From assembly GCF_013131805.1 (NCBI RefSeq), contig NZ_JABJRC010000001.1, positions 1,240,001-1,304,000 of the forward strand: a DNA stretch of 64,000 nt, written 5' to 3'. The translations under genes and the position numbers were made by a program. Each line of letters begins with the position of its first letter. The stretch's first letter is position 1. Source of the stretch: Kribbella sandramycini. Lineage in GTDB: Bacteria; Actinomycetota; Actinomycetes; Propionibacteriales; Kribbellaceae. The notes under the pieces are model-generated. The model searched no databases. It saw nothing but the letters and a program-made list of their open reading frames with translations, and was not told the origin of the DNA. Below are positions 16,868 through 26,115 of the stretch, in pieces.

Positions 16868-17869
16868 TCACAACGTGCGGCGCGAGCTGGCTCGGATTAT
16901 TAGTTCGGGGGTGAACTCGACTTGGTCGGCGAAGCCGGGGTGGTCGAGGGATTTGAGGAGTAGGTCTACTGCGGTGGAGCCGAGGTGCTCGTCGGGGACG
17001 CGGATCGAGCTCAGAGTTTCGAAGCCTGCTGCTTCGGTGGCGATGTCGTTGTAGCCGATGATGGCGATGTCGCCGGGGATGTCGGTTGCGGCTGCTACGA
17101 GGGTCTCGCGGACGCCGGCGGCCACCGAGTCGTTGACGCAGAAGACGCCGTCGGGGCGGACCGCCGATGCGAGGAGGCGGTGCCCGATCTCCCGGCCGGC
17201 CGAGACGTCGCGCGTCGTCGAGTCGTAGCTCATCAAGAGGACGTCGGAGCGGTCGGCGACCGAGTCTGCGGCGCCTCGCCGACGGTCCACCACCTGGGGA
17301 ATGTCCAGGGTTCCGCCGGCTACGGCGATGCGGGTGCAGCCCTGATCGAGGAGATGCTCGACTGCGAGCCGGCCACCGGCTCGGTTGCCGACCACGACAG
17401 CGGGCCAGCCGGGGGCCGGCGCGTGGTCGATCAGAACCGCTTCGATGCCGTATCGACGTAGCCCGGTCAGGTAGCTCGCCGGGTCGTGCGCGGGAGCGAG
17501 CAGTACGCCGCGGACGCGCTGCTCCTTGAACAGGGCGACGTACTCCGTCTCGGTCTGCTGATCGCCGCGGGTTTCAGCCAGCACCAGTCGCAGGCCGGCC
17601 TCCGCCGCGCGTTGCTGGGCGCCCCTGGCGACCGCGGTGAAGAACGGGTCGCCGATGTCGAACGCTACGAACGCGACCATCCGGCTGACCCCGTTGCGCA
17701 GCTGCCGGGCAGCTTCGTTCGGCACGAATTGCAGGTCGTCGATCGCGCGCTGGATCTTGGCGGAGCTGCGCTCGCCGACCTTGTCCGGGCTGTTCAGGTA
17801 GGTGGAGACCAGCGACACCGAGACACCGGCGCGCTCGGCGACGTCGCGGATGCGGACGTGATTCGGCAT
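16868..17869 (-). CDS. LacI family transcriptional repressor of the adjacent sugar operon
   Basis: The protein has 333 residues from ATG 17869 (GAGGG upstream). The N-terminal HTH is classic: VRIRDVAERAGVSVSLVSTY then LNSPDKVGERSSAKIQRAI. A periplasmic-binding-protein-like effector domain follows (VAFDIGDPFFTAVARGAQQR; GVFCVNDSVAAGVRETL; DIAIIGYNDI). It is divergent from a CUT1 sugar transporter operon. The intergenic region holds repeated TGnATCGnTnCA-type sites, so it probably represses both itself and the operon until a sugar binds. Confidence 0.92.
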   Translation of the reverse strand: MPNHVRIRDVAERAGVSVSLVSTYLNSPDKVGERSSAKIQRAIDDLQFVPNEAARQLRNGVSRMVAFVAFDIGDPFFTAVARGAQQRAAEAGLRLVLAETRGDQQTETEYVALFKEQRVRGVLLAPAHDPASYLTGLRRYGIEAVLIDHAPAPGWPAVVVGNRAGGRLAVEHLLDQGCTRIAVAGGTLDIPQVVDRRRGAADSVADRSDVLLMSYDSTTRDVSAGREIGHRLLASAVRPDGVFCVNDSVAAGVRETLVAAATDIPGDIAIIGYNDIATEAAGFETLSSIRVPDEHLGSTAVDLLLKSLDHPGFADQVEFTPELIIRASSRRTL

Positions 17870-17921
17870 TGACCCTCTTTCCGGAGTACCCGGCATCGTT
17901 TCACGTCACCGGCCGTGGCGG

Positions 17922-17935
17922 CTTGAATCGATACA
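17922..17935. promoter_or_regulatory. LacI-type operator, site 1
   Basis: CTTGAATCGATACA contains TGAATCGATACA, a near-perfect palindrome centred on ATCGAT (10 of 12 positions). It lies between the divergent LacI gene and sugar operon. It also forms the left arm of a larger inverted repeat with site 2, one mismatch in 14. Confidence 0.6.
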
Positions 17936-17967
17936 GAATTGCAGGGATATCAGCCTATGGACAGTGT

Positions 17968-17981
17968 TGTATCGTTTCAAG
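17968..17981. promoter_or_regulatory. LacI-type operator, site 2
   Basis: TGTATCGTTTCAAG is the reverse complement of site 1 with a single difference. It lies 14 bp before the GTG of the first permease gene, where a bound repressor would block transcription start. A weaker third copy (GCATCGTTTCAC) lies near 17893. Confidence 0.6.
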
Positions 17982-17994
17982 TACGGTCCCCGAC

Positions 17995-18897
17995 GTGACC
18001 ACCCATCGGGCTCGACGTCAGCTACTTCCGTGGCTACCACTGCTGCCACTGGTAGCAGTGGTCGGCCTGTTCGCGTACTACCCCGCGCTCTCCGCGTTCT
18101 TCCACTCGGCCTTCGAGTGGAATCCGGGCAGCGGGTCGACCTTCGTCGGCGCGGACAACTACCGCCAGATGCTGCAGGACGCCGTCTGGTGGCATTCGTT
18201 CCGCAATCTCGGAGTCATCTTCGTCTTCAACCTGGTCACGTGGATCTTCCCGCTGCTGGCGGCGGAGCTGCTGATCACCTTGAAGAGCCGGCGATGGCAG
18301 TTCGCGATGCGCACCCTCCTGATCGTGCCGATGGCCTTTCCCGGTGTCGTCACCGCACTGATCTGGGGATTCTTCTACGACCCCAACACCGGTGTCTTCA
18401 ACCAGGTCCTGGCCGCCATCGGACTCGAGAGCCTGCAACAGAACTGGACCGGCTCGCCGAACTCGGCGCTGATCTCGCTGTTGCTCGTCGGGTTCCCGTT
18501 CATCGGCGGCCTGCCGTTCCTGGTGTTCTACTCCGGGCTCAACAACATTCCCCGGGAGATCTTCGAGGCAGCCGCGCTGGACGGCCTCGGCCGCTGGGGC
18601 CGACTCTGGCGGGTCGACCTGCCGCTGATCGCCGGTCAGCTCCGGGTGCTGTTGTTCCTGGTTGTCGTCGGCACCTTCCAGTACGGCTTCGTTGCCTACG
18701 TCCTGACCCAGGGCGGCCCGGACAACGCCACCGTCGTACCGCTGCTGTGGACGATCTCCCAAGCCTTCACGGCCGCCAACTGGGGTTACGCCGCAGCGCT
18801 GTCCGCAGTGCTGTTCACGGTCACGCTGGCCTTCAGCGCCGTCATCGCACTCCACCGCCGCCGGGAGACCGGTATGGCAGACGGGGGCCGGATGTGA
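17995..18897 (+). CDS. CUT1 sugar ABC transporter permease (MalF-like)
   Basis: The protein has 300 residues from GTG 17995 (VTTHRARRQLLPW); longer frames would run over the operators. Six membrane segments and the EAA loop IFEAAALDGLGRWGRLWRVD (EAAxxDGAxxxxxFxxIxLP type) identify a MalF-type subunit. The start lies only 14 bp after an operator-like repeat and has no strong ribosome-binding site, so a very short or leaderless transcript is possible. Its stop overlaps the next gene by 4 bp. Confidence 0.9.
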   Translation: MTTHRARRQLLPWLPLLPLVAVVGLFAYYPALSAFFHSAFEWNPGSGSTFVGADNYRQMLQDAVWWHSFRNLGVIFVFNLVTWIFPLLAAELLITLKSRRWQFAMRTLLIVPMAFPGVVTALIWGFFYDPNTGVFNQVLAAIGLESLQQNWTGSPNSALISLLLVGFPFIGGLPFLVFYSGLNNIPREIFEAAALDGLGRWGRLWRVDLPLIAGQLRVLLFLVVVGTFQYGFVAYVLTQGGPDNATVVPLLWTISQAFTAANWGYAAALSAVLFTVTLAFSAVIALHRRRETGMADGGRM

Positions 18898-19718
18898 GCC
18901 GCCTGCGATCCAATCAAGCCGGTATCAAGGCTGTCCTGCTGCTCCTGGTGCTCGGCGGGCTGGCGCCGTACCTGTTCATGATCATCACCTCGGGCAAGAC
19001 GAACCAGCAGTTCGAGCGTTCGTTCTGGGCCCCCGACCTGCCGTTCCACCTCGAGAACTACGCGACCGCCTGGAACCAGATCCGTCCGTACCTGCTGAAC
19101 TCCGTGCAGGTGGCGGTGATCTCGATCGTGATCACCGCGGTGATCGCCTCGGTGTCCGGCTTCGTGCTGTCGCGCTACCGCTTTCCGGGGCGGAGGTTGC
19201 TCTACGGGCTCGTCCTGGTGCTGATGGCAGTCCCTGGGATCACCAATCTGATCCCGCTGTTCGTGATGATGCGCGACTTCAACCTGCTCAACACGTACGT
19301 CGTCCTCGTCATCCCCTACGCGACCGGCGGGATCGTGCTGGGCACCATCCTGATGCGCAACTTCATCGACGCGATCCCGCAGTCGATCTACGACGCCGCC
19401 CGGGTCGACGGCGCCGGAGCGATCCGGATGTACACCCATGTCACGTTGCCGCTCTCGTTCCCCGCGCTCGGCTCGATCAGCCTGATCACGCTGACCACCG
19501 TGTGGAACGACTTCTTCTGGCCGCTGCTGGTCATCTCGGACGACCGGATGCGCACGGTCTCGGTCGGCCTGCAGTACTTCCAGGGCCAGAACGCGATCTC
19601 CTACGGCCCGCTGATGGCCGGCTACCTGCTCGCCAGCGTGCCGCTCGTCGTCGTGTTCGTGCTGTTGTCCAAGTACTTCCTCGCGGGTGTCCAAGGCGGA
19701 CTCGCGGGATCTCAATGA
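18894..19718 (+). CDS. CUT1 sugar ABC transporter permease (MalG-like)
   Basis: The protein has 274 residues from GTG 18894, overlapping the first permease stop (GTGA). Six membrane spans are present, and the coupling loop IYDAARVDGAGAIRMYTHVT followed by LPLSFPALGSI is the MalG EAA motif. With the MalF-like subunit it forms the channel. No ATPase is encoded in this operon, so a shared MsiK-type ATPase elsewhere in the genome is expected, as is usual for actinomycete CUT1 systems. Confidence 0.92.
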   Translation: MSRLRSNQAGIKAVLLLLVLGGLAPYLFMIITSGKTNQQFERSFWAPDLPFHLENYATAWNQIRPYLLNSVQVAVISIVITAVIASVSGFVLSRYRFPGRRLLYGLVLVLMAVPGITNLIPLFVMMRDFNLLNTYVVLVIPYATGGIVLGTILMRNFIDAIPQSIYDAARVDGAGAIRMYTHVTLPLSFPALGSISLITLTTVWNDFFWPLLVISDDRMRTVSVGLQYFQGQNAISYGPLMAGYLLASVPLVVVFVLLSKYFLAGVQGGLAGSQ

Positions 19719-19730
19719 AGGAGGGTCGCC

Positions 19731-21182
19731 ATGCCAGCGATCAGCAAGCCAAGCACCGCGAAGATTCTCGCCATCGCCCTGAGCTCGGCCCTCGCGGCCG
19801 GGGCGCTCGCGGCCTGTACGCCGTCGTCCGGCTCCGGCTCCGGCTCCGGCACCGTGATCACCCTGTCCGGGCCGAATCAGTGGACCAGTGACACCCGCAC
19901 CTTCGGCAAGGCCTGGGACCAGCTGATCGCCGACTTCCACCAGGCGAATCCCGATATCACCGTCAAGACCAACGTATTGCCGCTCTCCACGTTCCGCGAT
20001 GCGCTCACCACGCAGCTGACCGCGGGAACCGCGTCCGAGCTGATCTTCAACCAGGTGGCCGGCAAACCCGGGCAGTTGCTCGACCTCACACCGTACCTGC
20101 AGAAGCCCAACCCGTACGTCGAAGGGTCGAAGTCCTGGATCTCCGACTTCAACCAGACCTACTACAACGCGGCCACCAGCAAGGATTCCGCCGGGGCCAC
20201 CACCTGGGTTCCGTTCAACCTGATCACGGTCGGTATCTACTACAACAGCGACCTCCTGGCGAAGGCCGGGGTGGACGTGGCGCAGCTGGCCACCTTCGGC
20301 GGGTTCGTCAAAGCCTGCCAGACACTGAAGTCACAGGGGATCGAGCCTGTTGCCACTGACAACGGTGTGCTCGCCCCCGGCTGGGCCGGAACCGCGATCA
20401 ACTCGACGCTGCTGACGGGTGTCGCGCAGAAGTACAACGTCTACGACACGAGCGGTAAGGCAGGCACGGCAACGATCACGACGCCGAAGAGCTGGGCGAA
20501 GGCGATCCTCAGTGGCGAGCTGAAGCTGACCGAGGAGCCGTCGGTGGCCGGAGCCGCGACCACGCTGAAGCAGTGGACCGACGCCTGCGCGTCGAAGAAC
20601 TGGTCCGGCGTCCAGGCCCAGGGCGCCTTCAGCGGCGGTATCGCGTTCCCGGGTGGCAAGACCGCCTTCGCTTGGGGGACGAACCTGTCCGCGTCCGAGC
20701 TGGCCGACAAGGGCTTCAAGTACGGCACCGTCACCTTCCCGACCATCGCGAAGACCGATTCGCCGTACGCGTCCGGCGCCCCGGCCCAGTTCGGGATCGG
20801 CACCGGCGGTACGTCGTACTCGATCCCGGCCTATGTCGAGGGCGCGAAGCGGGACGCGGCGGTGAAGTTCCTGCAGTTCGTCACCAGCAAGAAGTCGACC
20901 GACTGGCTGGCCGCGACCGGCGGCATTCCGTCGATCGCGGACGGGCAGATCCCGGCAGCCATGAAGAACCTGGCCACGCCGGCCTGGTCCACGTCGCCGA
21001 TCACCCTCAACGGACCCTTCAAGTCCCCGACGGCGAAGTCCGCCCAAAGCCCGACCTCGGGGTTCTTGATCGGGTCCAAGACGCTGCCGGAGTACCTCTC
21101 GCAGGCGCAGCAGGACAACGAGCAGTGGGCCAAGGAGCAGGTCAGCATCAACAAGTGGACCGAGGAGTGGAGCTCCAAGTGA
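19731..21182 (+). CDS. Sugar-binding lipoprotein of the CUT1 transporter
   Basis: The protein has 483 residues from ATG 19731 with AAGGAGG upstream. A lipoprotein signal peptide ends in the lipobox LAAC (SSALAAGALAACTPSSGSGS), so the protein is anchored on the outer face of the membrane. The body is an extracellular solute-binding protein family 1 fold (FHQANPDITVKTNVLP; FNLITVGIYYNSDLLAKAGV; GFLIGSKTLPEYL). It delivers an oligosaccharide or glycoside to the two permeases. The hydrolases downstream suggest the ligand derives from plant or microbial polysaccharide. Confidence 0.93.
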   Translation: MPAISKPSTAKILAIALSSALAAGALAACTPSSGSGSGSGTVITLSGPNQWTSDTRTFGKAWDQLIADFHQANPDITVKTNVLPLSTFRDALTTQLTAGTASELIFNQVAGKPGQLLDLTPYLQKPNPYVEGSKSWISDFNQTYYNAATSKDSAGATTWVPFNLITVGIYYNSDLLAKAGVDVAQLATFGGFVKACQTLKSQGIEPVATDNGVLAPGWAGTAINSTLLTGVAQKYNVYDTSGKAGTATITTPKSWAKAILSGELKLTEEPSVAGAATTLKQWTDACASKNWSGVQAQGAFSGGIAFPGGKTAFAWGTNLSASELADKGFKYGTVTFPTIAKTDSPYASGAPAQFGIGTGGTSYSIPAYVEGAKRDAAVKFLQFVTSKKSTDWLAATGGIPSIADGQIPAAMKNLATPAWSTSPITLNGPFKSPTAKSAQSPTSGFLIGSKTLPEYLSQAQQDNEQWAKEQVSINKWTEEWSSK

Positions 21183-23638
21183 GCATCGCTCCACTGCTGT
21201 GGCACCACGGCGAGGACCCGGAGACGATCGTCCGGGAGATCGAGGCGATCGCGTCGTCCGGGATTCGCGCCTTCGTTCTGGAGCCGCGGCCGCACCCCGA
21301 CTACCTCGGCCCCCGCTACTGGTCCGACGTCGACGTGGTGCTCGCCGCCGCGCGCGAGCGCGACCTGAAGGTCTGGTTCTTCGACGACGGCCGCTTCCCG
21401 AGCGGCTGGGTGAGCGGCCGCGTGTCCGAGCGGCCCGACCTCGTCAAGCGGCATCTGGCCGCCCACCGGCTCGACGTCCAGGGCCCACGGGCCGGGGCGA
21501 GCGTTTCGGCCAAACATTGGCTGCCCGACGGGATCACGCTGCACGCGGTGGTCGCCGTACGGCGGGACTCGGTCGACACGATCGATTCGGACACCCTGGT
21601 GGACCTGACCGCGTCGGTGGTCGACGGAGTCCTCTACTGGGATGTGCCGCCGGGCCGATGGCGGATCGCCGTCCTGACCGAAGGCGATCGCGGACTCGAG
21701 GACGAGACCGCGGAGTACCTCAACCCGATCGCCGAGGGCGCGGCCGCCTTCCAGCTGGCGGTCGTGCACGAGGCGCACCGCGAGCGGTACGGCGCCGACT
21801 TCGGCGGATTGATCTCTGGGTTCTTCCAGGACGAGCCCAGGTTCGGCAACGGGACCGGGTACGAGTTCCAGTTCGGGCAGCCGGCCGAGGTGAGGGACGG
21901 GAACCCGCGGGACTACGTGCTGCCGTTCTCACCGGCGCTGTGGGCGCGGCTGGTGAAGCAGTGGGGCGCCGACGCGCGGCGGCGGCTGCCCTTGCTGTGG
22001 TGGGACGGCGAGCCGGAGCTCACCGCGCAGACCCGCTACACCTTCATGGACGAGGCCACGCGACTCTATGCGGAATTCCAGCGCGAGCTCGGGCAGTGGT
22101 GTGACGACGCCGGCGTACAGATGATCGGGCACGTCGTCGAGGACAACGGTGCGCACACCCGGCTCGGCTGGGGCGCCGGTCACTACTTCCGGGCGCTGAA
22201 CGGGCAGCACATGGGCGGCATCGACCTCGTCCAGCACGTCCAGCCCGGCGTGATCGACGGCCGCCGAGTGGGAACCTTCGGGCGGTACGACGACGAGTTC
22301 TATTACTGGGGGCTCGCCAAGCTGGCCTCCTCCGCGGCGCACATCGATCCGCGGAAGGCCGGAAGGGCGATGTGCGAGGCCTTCGGCGCCTACGGGTGGC
22401 ACCTCGGGCTGCGGCTGATGAAGCAGCTCACCGACCACCTCGCGGTCCGCGGCGTGAACTTCCTGGTGCCGCACGCCTTCTCGCCGCGGACCTGGGATCC
22501 GGACTGCCCACCGCACTTCTACAACGGCGGCCTGAACCCGCAGTGGCCGCATTTCCCGGTCTGGCGGGAGTACGCCGATCGGTTGTGCTCCGAGCTGTCC
22601 GGCGGAACTCATCACAATGACGCGATGGTCCTCTACCACGCCGAAGCCGAGTGGGCCGGCGAGGCGATGCCGTTCCAGCGCGTGCTGCAGGTGCTGATGC
22701 AGGCGCAGCGCGACGCGCACGTCGTACCGATCGACTCCCTGGCTGCGGTGAAACCCGAACTACTGATCGTTCCCTACGCCCAACGGATCCCACCGGAGCT
22801 GGCGGAGACCATCCTTGCGCTCGACATTCGCACGATCTTCGTGGACGCCGTCCCCCAGGCGTTCTCTGGTGCGGCCGCGGCTGAGCTGATGTCCAGGCTT
22901 ACCGACCACGTCGACGTCGTACCGCTGTCAGACCTTGCTCAGCTCTTCACCGCCGCCGCATGGACTCCCTCGGAGCCGCAGCCATGGCTCAGAATCCTGA
23001 GATACGACGAGAAGGCGTTCCTGGTCAACGAGTCCATCACCGAAACCGTCGACACCTGGCTCACCCTTCCGGCCCTTGAAGGCCATCCGGTCCGCACCGA
23101 CCTTCTCGCGTCGGCGGAGTGGACTCCTGAGCTCTCTGGAGACCGTGTCCGCCTTCGCCTGGGCCCAAGTGAGTCCTGCCTCCTCACCTGGCGACCGGCC
23201 GCACTCCCCGACCTGCCCGTCCGCGTTGCCCGCGCGGACCTGCCCCAGGATGGCTGGACGGTCTCCACCCGCGCCTACTCCGACAGCAAGTTCCGCCCGG
23301 TCGCGCTCACCTCCCTCGGCCCGGCCAACACCCCCGAGCGGCTGGCGGGGTTCGCCGGCACCATTCGCTATGAACGACTGACCGACCTCACAGACGTCAC
23401 CGCCATCGACCTCGGCGAAGCAGGTGAAACAGCCGAACTCGTTGTCGACGGCGAGTCTCTGGGCGTCCGGATCGCACACCCGTACCTCTTCTCTGTTCCG
23501 CACACACACCGCCGGCCGGTGACACTCACCGTCGATGTCACCACCACTCTGGCGCCGGTGGCCGCCGACAACAGCTACGACGCCTACGTCACCCTGGACC
23601 CGACCGGCCTGATCGGTCCAGTCACGCTGTTCCACTAG
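21179..23638 (+). CDS. Glycoside hydrolase, GH106-like (alpha-L-rhamnosidase type)
   Basis: The protein has 819 residues from GTG 21179, overlapping the binding-protein stop by 4 bp. There is no signal peptide, so it acts in the cytoplasm on imported sugar. An (alpha/beta)8-like N-terminal region contains LKVWFFDDGRFPSGW and LISGFFQDEPRFGNGTGYEF, then WCDDAGVQMIGHVVEDNG, patterns I associate with GH106 and related enzymes. The C-terminus has beta-sandwich segments, including a glycine-rich carbohydrate-binding-like fold near the end (AELVVDGESLGVRIAHPY). GH106 members remove rhamnose from pectin-type chains. The exact family assignment here is from motif memory only. Confidence 0.68.
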   Translation: MSIAPLLWHHGEDPETIVREIEAIASSGIRAFVLEPRPHPDYLGPRYWSDVDVVLAAARERDLKVWFFDDGRFPSGWVSGRVSERPDLVKRHLAAHRLDVQGPRAGASVSAKHWLPDGITLHAVVAVRRDSVDTIDSDTLVDLTASVVDGVLYWDVPPGRWRIAVLTEGDRGLEDETAEYLNPIAEGAAAFQLAVVHEAHRERYGADFGGLISGFFQDEPRFGNGTGYEFQFGQPAEVRDGNPRDYVLPFSPALWARLVKQWGADARRRLPLLWWDGEPELTAQTRYTFMDEATRLYAEFQRELGQWCDDAGVQMIGHVVEDNGAHTRLGWGAGHYFRALNGQHMGGIDLVQHVQPGVIDGRRVGTFGRYDDEFYYWGLAKLASSAAHIDPRKAGRAMCEAFGAYGWHLGLRLMKQLTDHLAVRGVNFLVPHAFSPRTWDPDCPPHFYNGGLNPQWPHFPVWREYADRLCSELSGGTHHNDAMVLYHAEAEWAGEAMPFQRVLQVLMQAQRDAHVVPIDSLAAVKPELLIVPYAQRIPPELAETILALDIRTIFVDAVPQAFSGAAAAELMSRLTDHVDVVPLSDLAQLFTAAAWTPSEPQPWLRILRYDEKAFLVNESITETVDTWLTLPALEGHPVRTDLLASAEWTPELSGDRVRLRLGPSESCLLTWRPAALPDLPVRVARADLPQDGWTVSTRAYSDSKFRPVALTSLGPANTPERLAGFAGTIRYERLTDLTDVTAIDLGEAGETAELVVDGESLGVRIAHPYLFSVPHTHRRPVTLTVDVTTTLAPVAADNSYDAYVTLDPTGLIGPVTLFH

Positions 23639-23647
23639 GAGAGCCGG

Positions 23648-24661
23648 ATGATTTCAGGTATGCAGCCTTCCGCTCCGCCGGCTCGGCGTCTGCCCGCTCT
23701 CGAGCCGACCGTCGTCCTGCGGCATGGCGAGCCCGAGTTTTCCGACCAGTTCGGCGCCCGGGACGTCTGGGTCTTCGAGAGTGCCGGTGTTTACCACCTG
23801 CACTACGACGCCGCCGGCGAGGACGGGTGGCTTGCGGCCCTGGCGACCAGCGCCGACGGGGTGGAGTGGACCAAACACGGCCCGGTGCTGGAGCTCGGCG
23901 AGCCGGGCGAGCCCGATTCCGCTTCGGCGTCGTACGGAACGACGTACTTCGACGGGGAGCAGTTCCACCTGTTCTACCTGGGCACGCCGAACGTGACCGA
24001 CGACTACCTGAAGACACCCTCGTTCCCCTACCGGACGCTCAAGGCGGTCGCGGACGGACCGCGTGGCCCGTGGCGCAAGCAGCCCGCGGTCGTGCCGTTC
24101 GAGGTCGTGGCCGGAAGCTGGTACTCCGAGACAGCGAGCCCCGGCGCGATCGTTGCCCAGGACAACGAATATGTGATGCTGTTCAGCGCAGCCTGCACCG
24201 ACGCGGACGGGCAGATCTGGCGCACGCTGGGCGTGGCCCGCAGTACCGACCTCAACACCTCGTGGACGGTCGATCCGGAACCGCTCCTACCGATCACCGA
24301 ACAGATCGAGAACTCGTCCCTGTACTTCGACGAGCCCAGCGGGCGGTGGCTCTTGTTCACCAACCACATCGCGGTCGACCCGGACGCAGCACCTGTGCCG
24401 CCGCAGAACTCACAGGAGTACACCGACGCGATCTGGATGTACTGGTCCACCGATCCGACCAAGTTCGATCCCGCCGACAAGGCCGTCGTCGTCGATGCCG
24501 AGTCCAGCGGCTGGTCCCCCAAGGTGATCGGCCTGCCGAGCGTACTCCGGATCGGCGATCGGCTGGCCATCTACTTCGACGGCTCCACCACCGACGACAT
24601 CGGCCACGGCCACCGCGACGTCGGCCTGGCCTGGTTGGACCTGCCGATCGTGCTGCCGTAG
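23648..24661 (+). CDS. Five-bladed beta-propeller glycoside hydrolase (GH43/GH32/GH130-like)
   Basis: The protein has 337 residues from ATG 23648 with GGAGAG upstream, 9 bp after the GH106-like gene. Repeated blades are visible: FGARDVWVFESAGVYHLHYD, WLAALATSADGVEWTKHGPV, SYGTTYFDGEQFHLFYLG, YFDEPSGRWLLFTNHI. The ARD motif near residue 40 resembles the catalytic Asp blade of GH43-type enzymes. There is no signal peptide, so it is cytoplasmic. It probably trims or phosphorolyses the sugar released by its neighbour. The family within the propeller clan cannot be fixed by eye. Confidence 0.72.
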   Translation: MISGMQPSAPPARRLPALEPTVVLRHGEPEFSDQFGARDVWVFESAGVYHLHYDAAGEDGWLAALATSADGVEWTKHGPVLELGEPGEPDSASASYGTTYFDGEQFHLFYLGTPNVTDDYLKTPSFPYRTLKAVADGPRGPWRKQPAVVPFEVVAGSWYSETASPGAIVAQDNEYVMLFSAACTDADGQIWRTLGVARSTDLNTSWTVDPEPLLPITEQIENSSLYFDEPSGRWLLFTNHIAVDPDAAPVPPQNSQEYTDAIWMYWSTDPTKFDPADKAVVVDAESSGWSPKVIGLPSVLRIGDRLAIYFDGSTTDDIGHGHRDVGLAWLDLPIVLP

Positions 24662-24670
24662 CAGTTGTGA

Positions 24671-25345
24671 CTAGTCGTTGGTGAAGGCGGATGGGTTCTC
24701 TACGTGTGCGTTGTGGGCGAGGCCGGGGAGAGTGAAGGTTTGGTCGTGTAGTGCGGACAGCTCGGCGTCGGTGTTCATCGGGTCGAGCTCGCCGCGGGCC
24801 AGGACGACGTCCGCGTGGGCGGCCGCGAGCAGGTCGGGCATGTTCGGCGCTCCGACGCCGAAGGTGGCTGGGTCCATCGCCAGTCGCCAGCGACCGTCGA
24901 CCTCCAGGAGGCCCTGGTCGACGGACTCGTCGGCTGGGTCCACCAGTCCTTGCAGGCCGGAGACCTTGAGGTATCGCGTGGCGGCATCTGCTCGGCTGTC
25001 GAACCACGTGATCGGCTTCTGCGCCAAGGCTGCTGCTTTCGCCAGCTCGTCGTCCGTCCACGACACCTTGACGCCGAGTGCGATCACGCGGTCGACCTGT
25101 ACATCGTGTCGCCCACTGGCCAGCTCTAGGGCCAGCACCCCGCCTAGCGAGTGCCCGACGACGACCAGCCCGCGCCGGACCGGCAGCGCCTCGGCCACCG
25201 CGGCTGCCATGGACTCGAACGTGTACTGCGGCAGCGCCGCCGCCCGCCCGTGACCCGGCAAGTCTGGCGCCATTCGCGGATGCGCCCAGCCGTCCCATAC
25301 CCGCCCCGTGGCCCCAAGCCCATGCAGCAACACCAGTGAACCCAT
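24671..25345 (-). CDS. Alpha/beta hydrolase
   Basis: The protein has 224 residues from ATG 25345 (MGSLVLLHGLGATGRVW). The oxyanion loop LLHGLG, nucleophile elbow GHSLGGVLALEL (Ser in VVVGHSLGG), an acid residue near GELDP and the His in LAHNAHVENP make the catalytic triad complete. Substrate unknown. It is the last gene of a four-gene minus run and ends 9 bp from the convergent propeller hydrolase. Confidence 0.87.
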   Translation of the reverse strand: MGSLVLLHGLGATGRVWDGWAHPRMAPDLPGHGRAAALPQYTFESMAAAVAEALPVRRGLVVVGHSLGGVLALELASGRHDVQVDRVIALGVKVSWTDDELAKAAALAQKPITWFDSRADAATRYLKVSGLQGLVDPADESVDQGLLEVDGRWRLAMDPATFGVGAPNMPDLLAAAHADVVLARGELDPMNTDAELSALHDQTFTLPGLAHNAHVENPSAFTND

Positions 25346-25398
25346 GCCAGCCAGGCTGACACACCAACCCGCGCCATGCCCCTCGACACGAGTTTCGG

Positions 25399-26115
25399 CT
25401 AAGAGGCGAGGTAGTCCGCGAAGGTGGTGGATCCGTAGGGTGGGCCGTCGACCAGGGCCGCGCCGCCGCGGTAGCCGGCGAAGGTCTGGCCGGGGAGGCG
25501 GAGCCGGGCGATCGGACGGCGGGATCCGCGAGCTGCGGCCCATTCTCGGGCGAGGTCCACGACAGGCGTTTGGTCGGGGCCGCCGATGTCGGGGGCGCGG
25601 CCGTTGAGTGGTTGGGCAGCCAATTCGGTCAGGCGGCGGGCCACGTCCTCGACGGCAATCGGTTGTAGCGTCACTGCGGGGGCGATGACGAAGGGGATCT
25701 TCAAGCTGAAGATCCGGTCGAGAAGGTTGTAGAACTGGGTGACGCGCAGGATCGTGGACGGCGCCTCGCGTGCGGCGAGCAGTCGCTCGACTTCGAGTTT
25801 GGCGCGGTAGTACGCCAAGGGGATCCGGTCGACGCCGACGATCGAGGTGAAGACGATGTGGGTCGCGGGTGCGGCAGCCAGCAACGTGCGTGCTTGGTGG
25901 ACGTCTCGTCGTCCGAGGCCGGTCGCGAGGTGGAAGATCAAGTCGGCGCCCTCGACAGCTTTGCGGACGCCGGCGCCGGTCGTCAGATCGCCTGTGGTCA
26001 ATCCCGCGCCGGTCTTGCGGCCGAGGACGCGGACCGAGTGACCGGCATCCCGGAGGTGTTCGACGGTGGGCCGACCGAGCGCACCGGTGCCACCGGTCAC
26101 GAGGATGCTTGTCAT
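25399..26115 (-). CDS. NmrA/SDR-type NAD(P)-binding protein
   Basis: The protein has 238 residues from ATG 26115, overlapping the upstream membrane-protein gene by 4 bp. N-terminal TGGTGALGRPTVEHL is the NAD(P)-binding loop of atypical short-chain dehydrogenases. VRVLGRKTGAGLTTGDLTTG fits an NADP-preferring second strand, and TSIVGVDRIPLAYYRAKLEV carries a YxxxK. These proteins act as NADPH sensors or quinone/isoflavone-type reductases. Confidence 0.85.
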   Translation of the reverse strand: MTSILVTGGTGALGRPTVEHLRDAGHSVRVLGRKTGAGLTTGDLTTGAGVRKAVEGADLIFHLATGLGRRDVHQARTLLAAAPATHIVFTSIVGVDRIPLAYYRAKLEVERLLAAREAPSTILRVTQFYNLLDRIFSLKIPFVIAPAVTLQPIAVEDVARRLTELAAQPLNGRAPDIGGPDQTPVVDLAREWAAARGSRRPIARLRLPGQTFAGYRGGAALVDGPPYGSTTFADYLAS

